Shown: positions 37,990-47,216, counted from the first letter of the stretch. The stretch is DNA of 64,000 nt from AAA164-E04 sp964342825 (GCA_964342825.1 CAYFHO010000011.1:1-64000); one strand, 5' to 3'. Notes: a model not told the origin generated them from the sequence alone. Translations and numbers: made by a program.

Positions 37990-38235
37990 AGCTCGATCCA
38001 GTTGGAATGCAATTAAATTGAAAGTATTGAATGGCCCAAAAGATAGGTCAGATCCTGTGTTTGGATCTATGGTTGTCCGAAACGGGTGGACCTTTATTCA
38101 GAAACTGACGGTGTCCTTCGATGGTGATTCTTCCCAATTGGAAATGCTTGCTCCTGGCAGATTTGACCAGGAAAGAGCAAAGTGTGTATTCGGGTTTTGG
38201 AAAGCGGGAGTCCCTTTTACCCCGTCTTCAACGTT

Positions 38236-39633
38236 TTACTGTTTGGCGTAGTAAGCGTCCACTTTGTCGCTCACATCCTTGTAATCGATGTCCACTTCAT
38301 AAATCTGCTTGAATTGCTCGATGGCTTCCTCCGGTTTACTCATTTTTTCGTAGATGAGCCCGAGATCATAGGTCAAATCTTTCCGTTGCTCGTCGAATAT
38401 TTCCTTCTCCTTGATCGCATTTTGGATGGGTCTGATGGCCAGATCGAGGATGCCTCTTTGAAGGAAACATCGTCCCAGATAGTGGAGGGCCTTGATGCGG
38501 ATATGAGGATTGGCCTGGGATTTTTGAAACAGCTGGATAGCCTCCTTGTATTCTCCTCGCTCGTAATGCAGCACGCCTAGCTCAAACTTGATGGCCAGAT
38601 CGTTGGGGTATTGTTCGGAACGAGACCGGCAGTTTTCAAAGGCAATGGTGTGTTTCTTGGATTCCAAAACGTTCTTTTCCTCTTCATAGTTTTCTGAACT
38701 TGAATCCAAGGATTTGATTTGTTGATCAATGGCCCTGATTTCCAAATCATCGACCGCCTTTTGAATCGTAGCATCCGGTGTGCCTTCGGAACAGTCCAGC
38801 AAACGCTGGTAAAAAGCTCGCGCCTGATCCAGATCGTTTTTCTGTGTGTAAAGTTCCGCAATTTTTTGGAGTACTTTGATGTTGTTGGGATTTGCCTCCA
38901 GTTGGGATAATTGGTCCTGGATCAGTTGCTCAGCGACATCATCGGTTTTGACCTGTCGTTGCTCTTGTTCCAGGCGGATGGCTTCGTCTTTATCCTTCAG
39001 GCTGTCTCGGTAGGATCCATCACCTTTTTCGGCGGAGTCGTATCGACCTGCCTTCATGGTGTGTTTTGCGGAAGCATTTTTGTAAGCCTGATAAAGTTCC
39101 TGATCAGTTGGGTATTCCGATGCAAGATCTTTCAGTATTTTTTCAGCCTTCGATGTCTGTCCGGCTGCAATCAACGCTTCCCCAAATTTGAGGCCGATTT
39201 CCTTGTCCTTAGGGGCGTTCTTGTAGGCTAACTCCAAGGATAGAACTGCGGTTCGGTGAAGTTCCAATTTCATCGCTGCGTTGGCCAAAACTTTGTGAGC
39301 TGCGACGCTGTTTGGATCTCCGTTGAGAACAGACTCGGCATAGTCCAGGGCATCGGCAGGTTGGTTTCGTACAGCAATTTGGGCTTTGGCCAGTTGGGGG
39401 GAACTTCCTGCAGACCCCAGAACTTTGCGAAAAAAACTGGTGCCGCCCGCTTGTTTTTTAAACTGAGTCGCTCTCAGGGCTTCGCGACAATCATAAAAGC
39501 CTGGCTCTTTTTTTAACACCGATTGAAACAGAGTGATGGCGTAATCCAGATTATTGCGCTCATAAGCCAACTTCCCCTTTGAGTACAATTCACGCAAGGA
39601 CTTATCAATGTCTGTAGCCTGTTTTTCTGACAT
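38236..39633 (-). CDS. TPR-repeat protein
   Basis: A 465-aa protein made almost wholly of helical tetratricopeptide repeats (for example YAITLFQSVLKKEPGFYDC, YKEAIQLFQKSQANPHIRI, PEEAIEQFKQIYEVDIDY) with a charged coiled-coil-like middle (about 210-330). No signal peptide or TM helix is seen, so it is probably cytoplasmic. The start is placed at ATG 39633 (MSEKQATD); a GTG at 39657 is in frame. It is the first gene of the minus-strand MoxR-type run but is separated from the next one by a 246-base gap, so it may be a separate unit. Partners are unknown. Confidence 0.75.
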   Translation of the reverse strand: MSEKQATDIDKSLRELYSKGKLAYERNNLDYAITLFQSVLKKEPGFYDCREALRATQFKKQAGGTSFFRKVLGSAGSSPQLAKAQIAVRNQPADALDYAESVLNGDPNSVAAHKVLANAAMKLELHRTAVLSLELAYKNAPKDKEIGLKFGEALIAAGQTSKAEKILKDLASEYPTDQELYQAYKNASAKHTMKAGRYDSAEKGDGSYRDSLKDKDEAIRLEQEQRQVKTDDVAEQLIQDQLSQLEANPNNIKVLQKIAELYTQKNDLDQARAFYQRLLDCSEGTPDATIQKAVDDLEIRAIDQQIKSLDSSSENYEEEKNVLESKKHTIAFENCRSRSEQYPNDLAIKFELGVLHYERGEYKEAIQLFQKSQANPHIRIKALHYLGRCFLQRGILDLAIRPIQNAIKEKEIFDEQRKDLTYDLGLIYEKMSKPEEAIEQFKQIYEVDIDYKDVSDKVDAYYAKQ

Positions 39634-39858
39634 AAAATTTCTATCAACAATCACCAACTGAGGGACAAAATCAAATTTTGTTCTAGCTCAACCCTCAACA
39701 GGTTGGACAACCTAGAGCAAGCCGAGGTTCAAAGTCAATGACTTGGGATTTTTTCTGCGGAGTGCAAACAAGAGCTCTGTTTTGCTCAATAATGAATTTA
39801 GTTTCTGCGATGAGGATTCAATGTATCAGGCTGCAAACGGTTTCTCATTGGGACCATG

Positions 39859-39901
39859 AAAAAAGGCTGAACAACCCCGGTGACAGAGGTTCTTCAGCCT
39901 T
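39859..39901 (-). terminator. Rho-independent terminator after the CotH-like gene
   Basis: On the minus strand AAGGCTGAA pairs with TTCAGCCTT. The stem continues past one mismatch through AACC/GGTT, and the 3' arm runs into six T. It begins 28 bases after the CotH-like stop codon. Confidence 0.8.
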
Positions 39902-39928
39902 GATGTTTCATCGGAAATCCTATTGACG

Positions 39929-41827
39929 CTAAAAGCTGACGGATGATCGGCCATTCCTTGGTCCTTCACCTCGGCTGGGAGGACCTCCTCGACCCGGCCC
40001 ACCTCCTCGCATACGACTAAACATGCCTCCTCTGGCTTCTTGTATTGTCATGTCCACCCTTCCGGCAACAGATGCCCCTTGGGCTACGTCAGCTTCTTTA
40101 AATATGAGGCTGCCTGTCAGCGTTTTGGGCATGCCTCCGAAATTCCATCTACCGCCATTGTTCTCTGGATCAATGGTCCTCATCATACCTTGAAAAGAAA
40201 CGCCTTTTCCTGAACTGTTTTTGAAGTCAGTTTTGTCCACCATGAACGTAAATTGAATGCGATGCCCATCGCTTGGACGAATGCCATGCAATTCCAGAGT
40301 GGCGCGTGGTTCTCTGGGCTCGCTGTTTCGTCTGCCGCGCGTACGTGGTCCCCCCATCCCAAAGCCACGTGTTTCCTCGGGTTGAGCAACGATTCCGATG
40401 TCGCTTAACGAAATTGTTTCTCCATCCAGAACTAAATCTAATTTTGCACTGCCTATCCCTTTTAAGGGAGTATCCTCGCGTTCATTTCTCCAGTTGGTTG
40501 CGAAGGAACCTTTCAAACTGCCAACTTCCACAACATGCAAAGGAAGTCTTGGTTCTCCCATTGAAATGGGCCAATTCTCCAGTTCTGATTCAATTTCAGC
40601 ACGTCGAGATTGGACGAACTCAGTGACTCTTTCCACGCCCCGTTCGACGCGGTCCTGGTTGTCGTGGAGATGTGCTCTCGTCAATTTTTGGATACGGTCC
40701 AGGTCAGCCAGGATTTCAGATTCAGCCCACACATTTTCAAGCAAGTCCTGCATCACCGCTTTGTAGCGCTTAGGGATTCCTTCTGAATGGTAGAGGCGGT
40801 TGTTCAGCATGCCTTCACTGTAGATTGCTTTCGGTATATTGCCTCCTCCCCGCATTCTTCCGAACGGGCCTGAAAGGTCGGTGAAAGCACCGTCTGCACC
40901 CCATGGCATGAAATGAAAACGATTCCCGTCCTCAGGGCTGGCATAGGCGAAATAATTATTTTGGTTGTTGGAATAGCCATCCCAAAAAGCGATCAAGTTT
41001 TCCATCGCCCAGAACCGAATGAATTGATCCAGGTTTACTAGTTCCTCGGCGTCCTTGAGATTGAAGCCTTCCTGAGTCTCGACCAGTTTTGCCAATTCAA
41101 TTGCTCTTGATTTGTCCTTTCGAGTGCGTTTGTTTTTTGCCTCAATGCGATCGATTGCTTTTGGGTAAAAATCCGCCAGTGTTCCCTCATAAAATTCACC
41201 TGAATCATCTCCAAAGTGGTTTTTCAAAAATGGACTACGAACCGACTCCACGTGGGAATAAACGCCTAGGTATTCTCCATTGACAGTTACTTTTGCAAAA
41301 CTTACTCGAGGAGCCGGAATTCCTGCTTTGTTAAACAGCTTGTAGGTAAGGTATTGGCTGGCCAGAGATTCATCCTGAACGTTGTTGTTTAAGGTCAGCC
41401 GATCCAATCCCTTTACAGGTGATTGATCCACATACTCGTCAAATTTAATCTTGAACGATGGTCGATCCGAGTTGAGGGAACCAATAAATCCTTTGGTGCG
41501 GATGCCGACTTGATTGATTTCGGTGCCATTGACCTTTATATCCGCTTTAAACTGTGTGAATCTGTCCGTAGGCATCTCACCCCCAAACATAAAGCCCATG
41601 CCAGAATTGCTTCGATCACTTTCACTTCGCAGTTTCTTCCAATCTTCGGAAGCCATTTTTATCTGAACCTCCATAAGTTGATCCGTTTGAAACAGATCTT
41701 GAGCTTTTAATTTTTCCGCCTGAGCGCCTTGCTCGATTGTTGTTAACCACAATGACACCAATAGAATACACAACATTCTGTTAGCCAGGGAGTATTCTCG
41801 GTTGCGTTTTGCTTGTATGATTTTCAT
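39929..41827 (-). CDS. CotH kinase family protein, exported
   Basis: A 632-aa protein with a signal peptide (MLCILLVSLWLTTIEQGAQA). The CotH domain spans about 45-400: RIKTKGFIGS-type segment (GIRTKGFIGSLNSDRPSFKI here), LDRLTLNNNVQDESLASQYL, AGIPAPRVSFAKVTVNGEYLG, and NYFAYASPEDGNRFHFMPWG with the WGAD that fits the CotH metal/ATP-site region. Spore-coat CotH is an atypical protein kinase; bacterial homologues outside spore formers are of unknown role. The C-terminal part (about 430-632) has beta-rich sequence and ends in an Arg/Gly-rich tail (MRGGGPGRGGPPSRGEGPR). It diverges from hipBA across a 348-base AT-rich gap and has its own terminator. Confidence 0.85.
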   Translation of the reverse strand: MKIIQAKRNREYSLANRMLCILLVSLWLTTIEQGAQAEKLKAQDLFQTDQLMEVQIKMASEDWKKLRSESDRSNSGMGFMFGGEMPTDRFTQFKADIKVNGTEINQVGIRTKGFIGSLNSDRPSFKIKFDEYVDQSPVKGLDRLTLNNNVQDESLASQYLTYKLFNKAGIPAPRVSFAKVTVNGEYLGVYSHVESVRSPFLKNHFGDDSGEFYEGTLADFYPKAIDRIEAKNKRTRKDKSRAIELAKLVETQEGFNLKDAEELVNLDQFIRFWAMENLIAFWDGYSNNQNNYFAYASPEDGNRFHFMPWGADGAFTDLSGPFGRMRGGGNIPKAIYSEGMLNNRLYHSEGIPKRYKAVMQDLLENVWAESEILADLDRIQKLTRAHLHDNQDRVERGVERVTEFVQSRRAEIESELENWPISMGEPRLPLHVVEVGSLKGSFATNWRNEREDTPLKGIGSAKLDLVLDGETISLSDIGIVAQPEETRGFGMGGPRTRGRRNSEPREPRATLELHGIRPSDGHRIQFTFMVDKTDFKNSSGKGVSFQGMMRTIDPENNGGRWNFGGMPKTLTGSLIFKEADVAQGASVAGRVDMTIQEARGGMFSRMRGGGPGRGGPPSRGEGPRNGRSSVSF

Positions 41828-41968
41828 CTTTTTTCTCGTACCCAGAGTCGTTTGACGCCAAATGTGTCAATTAGGTTACATTTTTGTGACGGAGTTTTCT
41901 GGAGATGATGACCATGAAAACTACCTGCAACCTGGCCATTTGATTTGTCATATGAGGTCTATAAAAAT

Positions 41969-42138
41969 CGTCAAATGTTGCGTGTAAACGTAGTATTTGT
42001 TTTATTATCGTCATAAATTGCGATTAAAAATCCATAATAATTCTTTGCTTTAGGTTGGCTTAATTGATATTTCTGCATATAAACCGTCATAAAATGCGAA
42101 AAATTTAAAATAATTTCGATAATTCGTCTTGAAATACG
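41969..42138. promoter_or_regulatory. array of four 14-bp operator-like repeats upstream of hipBA
   Basis: The AT-rich 348-base gap between the CotH-like gene and hipB holds four copies of a 14-base element: CGTCAAATGTTGCG (41969-41982), CGTCATAAATTGCG (42009-42022), CGTCATAAAATGCG (42085-42098) and CGTCTTGAAATACG (42125-42138). Their starts are 40, 76 and 40 bases apart, close to whole helical turns. The element is partly palindromic (CG at both ends, AT-rich centre). HipB-type repressors bind several operators in their own promoter, so these are the likely HipB sites. The gap may also control the divergent CotH-like gene. Nothing else was recognised here. Confidence 0.65.
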
Positions 42139-42175
42139 ATTTATCGATTAAATCAAATCATGATTGGTTAAACGC

Positions 42176-42526
42176 ATGAAATTCCAAGATTCACAACACG
42201 ACGACGCTATTCTTCAGGAACTGGGCAGAAGACTGGCTCAAGTCCGTATCGATCTAAATTTGACTCAGGTAGAATTGGCACGAAGGGCTGGCATCGGTAA
42301 ACGCACCTTGGAAAGACTGGAAAATGGAGAGGTAACCCAAACACGAACTCTGATTCGCATCCTGCGTGAAATGGATTTAATGGAGCGGCTGGATGTGCTC
42401 CTGCCAAAATCCACGTTGCGCCCGTCACGACCAATCATGAAGGCCGATGCACTTCCGAAGCGAGCGAGTCGAAAGAGGTCGAAAATGACCAGTGAGAAAG
42501 AGTGGCAATGGGGTGATGAGGCATGA
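42176..42526 (+). CDS. hipB: HipB-like XRE-family antitoxin/repressor
   Basis: A 116-aa DNA-binding protein. The N-terminal helix-turn-helix of the XRE/Cro type is clear (LNLTQVELARRAGIGKRTLERLENGEV), followed by LIRILREMDLMERLDVLLP, typical of HipB. The C-terminal 35 residues are basic and Ser-rich (KRASRKRSK) and probably flexible. It would neutralise HipA and repress the operon through the upstream repeats. The ATG at 42176 is used; an in-frame TTG at 42164 is possible, and neither has a strong ribosome site. The stop overlaps the hipA start by 4 bases, so the two are coupled. Confidence 0.88.
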   Translation: MKFQDSQHDDAILQELGRRLAQVRIDLNLTQVELARRAGIGKRTLERLENGEVTQTRTLIRILREMDLMERLDVLLPKSTLRPSRPIMKADALPKRASRKRSKMTSEKEWQWGDEA

Positions 42527-43830
42527 CCGTAACCCGGGCCATTGTCAGGATGTGGGGAACCGATATTGGCTATGTAAACCTTCATGAAGGTCAGCAGATT
42601 GCGAACTTCGAATATGATCGAGATTTCCAGCGCAGTGGTATTGAGGTTTCTCCACTTCGCATGCCTTTGGGCAAGGGGGTATTTCAGTTCCCAGAATTGT
42701 CTCTGAAATCATTTCACGGATTACCAGGTCTATTGGCCGACTCACTACCCGACAAGTTTGGAAATGCGATCATCGACATGTGGCTTGCAACACAGGGGCG
42801 CAGTCCTGAGTCCTTTAATGCTGTTGAGAGATTATGTTACATCGGTAATCGAGGTATGGGTGCTCTTGAATTCAGACCCGACAAACGGCGTGGCAGGCCT
42901 CCGGCATCCAGGATTCACGTGGCCCAATTAGTCAAACTTGCCTCAGAAGTTCTCACCCACCGTTCAGCACTCGCCACCGTTTTCGCAAACAGGCATGAAG
43001 AACAGGCTGTGAGAGAAATCTTACGGGTTGGGACCTCTGCAGGTGGGGCAAGAGCGAAAGCGCTGATTGCATGGAATCCTGAAACCAATGAGGTGAAGTC
43101 TGGACAGGTTCCAGCCGAGATCGGTTACGAATACTGGCTCATGAAGTTCGATGGCGTAAGGAATAATCGCGACAAGGAGTTGGCAGATCCTGAAGGATTT
43201 GGGGCTATTGAATACGCTTATCACAAAATGGCTAGAGATGCAGGTATCAGCATGATGCCTTGTCGCCTTTTTGAAGAAAATGGACGGCGTCACTTCATGA
43301 CGAAGAGATTTGACCGTACTGAGGATGGAGGCAAAAGACACATGCAATCGTTGGGGGCCATTGCACATTTCGATTACAATATGGCCGGAGCCTACGGATA
43401 TGAACAAGCGTTGATGATCATGGAAAAACTCAATATGGGGAGAGATGCCATTGAACAGCAATTCCGACGAATGGTGTTCAATATAGTGGCTCGAAATCAG
43501 GACGACCATGTCAAGAACATTGCTTTTATCATGGAAAGAAAAGGTAACTGGTCACTTTCTCCGGCGTTTGACCTGACCTATAGCTTCAATCCATCCGGAG
43601 ATTGGACTTCCGCTCACCAGATGACCCTGAATCAGAAAAGAGATGGATTTGTTATGAAAGATTTTGAATCTTGCGCGAGACTTGCCCGCTTGAAGCAAGG
43701 GCAAGCAAAGGCCATGGTTTACGAGGTGCAGTCAGTCGTCAGGAAATGGCGGGACTATGCGGATGATGTGGGGGTTCATCCAGATCAGAGGGACAAAATT
43801 CAACAAACATTGCGACTCGATTCATTCTAA
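42523..43830 (+). CDS. hipA: HipA-like serine/threonine kinase toxin
   Basis: A 435-aa HipA kinase, close to the 440 aa of E. coli HipA, which phosphorylates glutamyl-tRNA synthetase and halts translation. The N-terminal HipA_N domain has SFHGLPGLLADSLPDKFGN. The kinase core has the Gly-rich loop VGTSAGGARAKAL, whose Ser/Thr could be autophosphorylated as Ser150 is in E. coli, then YWLMKFDG with the ATP lysine, FDRTEDGGKRHMQSLGAI, the catalytic loop NQDDHVKNIAFI (Asp and Asn) and SPAFDLTYS (the metal-binding Asp of the DFD motif). All catalytic residues appear intact. It is coupled to hipB by ATGA overlap. Confidence 0.92.
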   Translation: MTVTRAIVRMWGTDIGYVNLHEGQQIANFEYDRDFQRSGIEVSPLRMPLGKGVFQFPELSLKSFHGLPGLLADSLPDKFGNAIIDMWLATQGRSPESFNAVERLCYIGNRGMGALEFRPDKRRGRPPASRIHVAQLVKLASEVLTHRSALATVFANRHEEQAVREILRVGTSAGGARAKALIAWNPETNEVKSGQVPAEIGYEYWLMKFDGVRNNRDKELADPEGFGAIEYAYHKMARDAGISMMPCRLFEENGRRHFMTKRFDRTEDGGKRHMQSLGAIAHFDYNMAGAYGYEQALMIMEKLNMGRDAIEQQFRRMVFNIVARNQDDHVKNIAFIMERKGNWSLSPAFDLTYSFNPSGDWTSAHQMTLNQKRDGFVMKDFESCARLARLKQGQAKAMVYEVQSVVRKWRDYADDVGVHPDQRDKIQQTLRLDSF

Positions 43831-43900
43831 AGAAACTGGTGAAATCCAGTTCAACAAACTAGTGCTTTCAGGTTTTTGATCATCAAGGCTTGGAAATATT

Positions 43901-45565
43901 ATGAAGTTGCGAGGGGCCAGGGACGCTATTAGTGTTGGGCGCATCATGAAAAGTATCAAAGCAACGGCTATTTGTGTTCTTTTTGGCTGGGGAGTTTGTG
44001 GGGGATTCACTCAGGCTCAGTCAGCGGAACCTCAGAATCGACCCAACATTTTATTCTTTTTTAGCGATGATTTAACCACTCAGGCGATCTCGGCATACCG
44101 TTACGGGATGAATCTTCCTCCCACCCCGAACATTGATCGTATTGCCAATGAAGGGATGCTGTTTGAGAACAGTTTTTGTGGCAACAGTATCTGTACCCCT
44201 TCTCGGGCAACAGTCATGACCGGTTTACATAGCCACAAGAATGGCATCGTAAATCTGGCAGGTGCCCTGGATCCAGACAGGCCCACCTGGCCAAAGATGT
44301 TGCAGAAAAACGGATACACCACTGCCATTTTTGGAAAATGGCATATGAAAACCCGACCTGTTGGTTTTGACGCTTGGGAAGTTTTGAGTGGGCAGGGGAG
44401 CTACTACAATCCCCACTTACACAATGCCAACGGTAGCCGGGAAATCGAGGGGCATTCCACAGATATCATTACGGATCTTGCTCTCGACTGGTTAAAAGAA
44501 CGTGATCATTCAAAGCCCTTTGCGCTGATGATACAACACAAGGCCCCACACCGTAATTGGAAGCCCAGTATCAAGGACCTGGAACTTTACAGGGGCATCA
44601 CCTTTCCGGAACCTCCCAGCCTATTTGACAACTACGAATCCCGTGTTTCTGCTGCAAACCACAAGATGGGGATCGATGAACACATGAGGATGGCAAGCGA
44701 TCTCATGCTGTTTGAAACTGAGCAGGATTTAAGTGTTATATCGCGGTTCACACCTGAGCAGCGAAAGGCTTACATCGCGGCCTTCGAAGAAGAGAACAAA
44801 GCTTTTCTGGCAAATCCACCAACAGGCAAAGAGTTGGTGCGGTGGAAATACCAACGTTACATGCGCAATTATCTTCGATGTGTGGCTGGCGTGGATCGAA
44901 ACGTGGGGCGTGTACTGGATCGATTAGATGAGATGGGATTGTCTGAAAATACCATGGTTGTCTATTGCGCTGATCAAGGGTTTTATCTGGGGGAACACGG
45001 TTGGTTCGACAAGCGATGGGCTTATGAAGAGTCCATGAAAATGCCTTTGATCATTCGCTGGCCGGGTAAAGTCAAGCCGGGCACACGTGCCAAGGCCATG
45101 GTGCAAAACATTGATTATGCTTCTACGTTCCTGGATGTTGCCGGATTGGAACCTGATTGGGAAGTTCATGGTGTTAGCTTTTTAAAAATCCTCAAAAACG
45201 GAGGCTCCACGCCCGAAAATTGGCGTGACACTCTCTATTATCGATACATTGACGGGGGGCATGGTGTCGCCAAGCACAGCGCAATCCGGACTCAAAAATA
45301 CAAGTTGCTTTATTTTGATCACCCTCGCACACCGGCCGAAGAGGCGAGCAGGTGGGAGCTTTTCGATCTGGCCAAAGACCCTCAGGAGATGGCAAACCTT
45401 GCTGCCAATGCGGACTATGCATCCATCCTAACCGAAATGAAGAAACGGTTTTGGGAAACCAGGAAATATTATTCCGATACTGATGAAAGTGTATGGGATG
45501 CTCCTGTCCGGAAAAAATATCCCAGCGAACAGCTCATACGGGCTTTAAGGCGTCCGCGTCGATGA
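43901..45565 (+). CDS. exported sulfatase (formylglycine-dependent)
   Basis: A 554-aa type I sulfatase that hydrolyses sulfate esters, probably on polysaccharides or glycosaminoglycans. A hydrophobic segment (ATAICVLFGWGVCGGFTQAQSA) is the signal peptide. RPNILFFFSDD gives the N-terminal metal-binding Asp pair. CTPSRATVMTG contains the Cys converted to formylglycine by a sulfatase-maturing enzyme. FGKWHMK and HKAPHRNWKP supply the conserved Lys and His, and CADQGFYLGEHGWFDKR the later metal site. The fold matches the heparan/N-acetylglucosamine-6-sulfatase-like group. The first ATG gives a long n-region; ATG 43946 (MKSIKATA) is an alternative start. Maturation enzymes are not in the window. 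Confidence 0.92.
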   Translation: MKLRGARDAISVGRIMKSIKATAICVLFGWGVCGGFTQAQSAEPQNRPNILFFFSDDLTTQAISAYRYGMNLPPTPNIDRIANEGMLFENSFCGNSICTPSRATVMTGLHSHKNGIVNLAGALDPDRPTWPKMLQKNGYTTAIFGKWHMKTRPVGFDAWEVLSGQGSYYNPHLHNANGSREIEGHSTDIITDLALDWLKERDHSKPFALMIQHKAPHRNWKPSIKDLELYRGITFPEPPSLFDNYESRVSAANHKMGIDEHMRMASDLMLFETEQDLSVISRFTPEQRKAYIAAFEEENKAFLANPPTGKELVRWKYQRYMRNYLRCVAGVDRNVGRVLDRLDEMGLSENTMVVYCADQGFYLGEHGWFDKRWAYEESMKMPLIIRWPGKVKPGTRAKAMVQNIDYASTFLDVAGLEPDWEVHGVSFLKILKNGGSTPENWRDTLYYRYIDGGHGVAKHSAIRTQKYKLLYFDHPRTPAEEASRWELFDLAKDPQEMANLAANADYASILTEMKKRFWETRKYYSDTDESVWDAPVRKKYPSEQLIRALRRPRR

Positions 45566-45575
45566 GGCTCAATCT

Positions 45576-46193
45576 TTGATCAGTGACTTGCGCATGCTAC
45601 CTGTCCATTATCTGACCATGGCATTCATCCTTTCGATACTGGCTCATTTGCTCTTGGATGCGGAGGAGAGCAACCGTGTCCCATTGATCAACATGATTCC
45701 TGCAATTGAAAAGCTGGGGGCCGAATGGGCGCAATCTGAGCTGATTTATTATCTGGATCCCAACCACCAGCCTGAATGGTATGTTCCCAAGGATCAGCCT
45801 GATCCTGAGGCTTTTAAAACATTTTTGGAACGCACTGCCAGTCGGCTCGGGTGCGATGCCTTGTTGAAGGTTGCATTTGGTAAAGGAGAATTGGCGATCA
45901 ATTCAGGTGGTCATTTTGTTTTTCTCTATCGATGGGGAAATCAGGAAGCTTTATCAGTTGAATGGTCTGAACTCCTCGAGAAAGCTCCATTAAATCAGGA
46001 TGAGGTTCCACCTGTTGGTAGTGCTTCCTGCTGGGCACATCATGACTTGTTCCATTCTTTGGCATTTCGACGAGGACCTTACTTGGTGCGAGTGGAGTGT
46101 GGCCGCAGTGAAAACTTTTTAGGTCTCCTTGCACTGGCTGAAGCTGTTGATCTAAATATTTTGAAAGCCACAAAACAACAGCCAGGCCCTTGA
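45576..46193 (+). CDS. hypothetical protein, probably exported or anchored
   Basis: A 205-aa protein whose family I do not recognise. The N-terminus has one hydrophobic stretch (YLTMAFILSILAHLLLDA), a signal peptide or anchor. The rest looks soluble, with a Gly/His-containing beta segment (NSGGHFVFLYRWGNQ) and SASCWAHHDLFHSLAFRRG. The TTG start at 45576 is favoured over the ATG at 45594 because GAGG lies 8 bases before it, overlapping the end of the sulfatase gene 10 bases upstream. It is probably cotranscribed with the sulfatase, but no functional link is visible. Confidence 0.6.
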   Translation: MISDLRMLPVHYLTMAFILSILAHLLLDAEESNRVPLINMIPAIEKLGAEWAQSELIYYLDPNHQPEWYVPKDQPDPEAFKTFLERTASRLGCDALLKVAFGKGELAINSGGHFVFLYRWGNQEALSVEWSELLEKAPLNQDEVPPVGSASCWAHHDLFHSLAFRRGPYLVRVECGRSENFLGLLALAEAVDLNILKATKQQPGP

Positions 46194-46199
46194 GGGTTT

Positions 46200-47216
46200 T
46201 TAATCTCTCTTGACTCCCAGGGCCACCAGGCAGACCAATGCGAATACAAGGGCCCAGGTTTCGGGTTCCGGAATAGCATAGAATGCGTCGATAGTGATAT
46301 CTGATGCGGCATCAAAGTCACTCGAATCCAATGCTACCCAACCCATCGTTCCGTCCCATCCTATGACGTCGCTTTTCTGAAAATCGGCCCCCATGCCAGG
46401 TAATTTGGCTGAACTGGAAGTTGAAAGATACAAAAGATCATCAAAGCGAAATTCGAAAGCGATGATATTCTCGTTATCAGAACCATCGGTTGCATTCAGA
46501 AAGATGGATTCGTCAAAAAATGTGCTTACCGTTCCTGTCGGGTCGGCAGGATCAAACCTCACAATATCCCCGTCCGAGACTGATGTTCCGGCGAAGTTGC
46601 CATTGTTGGCAAAGGACAAAAGGATGGTGTTGTCATCGGTAAAACTAAATCCATCCACCTGGAGTGATGTTGTCATGTAAGGAGCAGGATCGAAGAAAGT
46701 CGTAGCCCGGTTTCCCGCCGACTGGGATGCGTCATATGCGATAATGACATCGCGATCGAATTTTTGTCCGTCCACTCTTAACGCCGTACCGCCGCTTCCG
46801 TCCCTCAATGAAAAATAGTGTATTTGATTTTTGATAGAGTATGCATCGATATCCGAAGTGGAAGGCACTCCTGTAATGGCTCCATCCAAAGTAGGCCCCG
46901 ATATTTCTGTTCCATCCGGACTGGATGGATTATACCGCCACATTTGATGATCCTTAACCGTGTTTCCCTGAAGGTTTTCAGAGAGCTCCTCGATTGAAAA
47001 GTGTAAGTCTGTCAGAGCAATCACAGATGCATTTATGGCAAGGGAAGTCGCAGTCAAACTTAAGCACGCCAGGCAGACTCTAAGGAGGCTTTGGTTTTTG
47101 CTTAACGCTTTTTGTATAAAGGATGGTTTAGTGCTTCTTATATTAAGGATGTCGTCTCGTTTGGTATTTGTTCTAACGGAGGGTGTGTCGTTTGTCGGAT
47201 GTCTTGTCATGCCCAT
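46200..47216 (-). CDS. PEP-CTERM sorted surface/exopolysaccharide-associated protein
   Basis: A protein of about 338 aa with a C-terminal PEP-CTERM sorting signal: the PEP motif (IPEPETWAL), a TM helix (FALVCLVALG) and a basic end (VKRD). Exosortases cut such signals and pass proteins to the cell surface or matrix. The middle is low in Cys and rich in Asp, Ser, Gly and Thr, with possible beta-propeller-like repeats (MYLSTSSSAK-like, LLYLSTSSSA here). A signal-like stretch (LLRVCLACLSLTATSLAINAS) starts only about 45 residues after the ATG, so the n-region is unusually long; TTG 47246 or ATG 47210 are other starts. The exosortase at 57457 is the probable processing enzyme. Confidence 0.8.
   Translation of the reverse strand: MGMTRHPTNDTPSVRTNTKRDDILNIRSTKPSFIQKALSKNQSLLRVCLACLSLTATSLAINASVIALTDLHFSIEELSENLQGNTVKDHQMWRYNPSSPDGTEISGPTLDGAITGVPSTSDIDAYSIKNQIHYFSLRDGSGGTALRVDGQKFDRDVIIAYDASQSAGNRATTFFDPAPYMTTSLQVDGFSFTDDNTILLSFANNGNFAGTSVSDGDIVRFDPADPTGTVSTFFDESIFLNATDGSDNENIIAFEFRFDDLLYLSTSSSAKLPGMGADFQKSDVIGWDGTMGWVALDSSDFDAASDITIDAFYAIPEPETWALVFALVCLVALGVKRD

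Noticed and set aside
37958..38251. Plus-strand 97-codon frame in the 246-base gap between TPR genes
   Set aside because: Overlaps genes on the other strand at both ends and shows no domain or ribosome site.
39700..39713. Inverted repeat AGGTTG-GA-CAACCT upstream of the TPR gene
   Set aside because: Short and single; could be an operator, but no second copy or partner was found.
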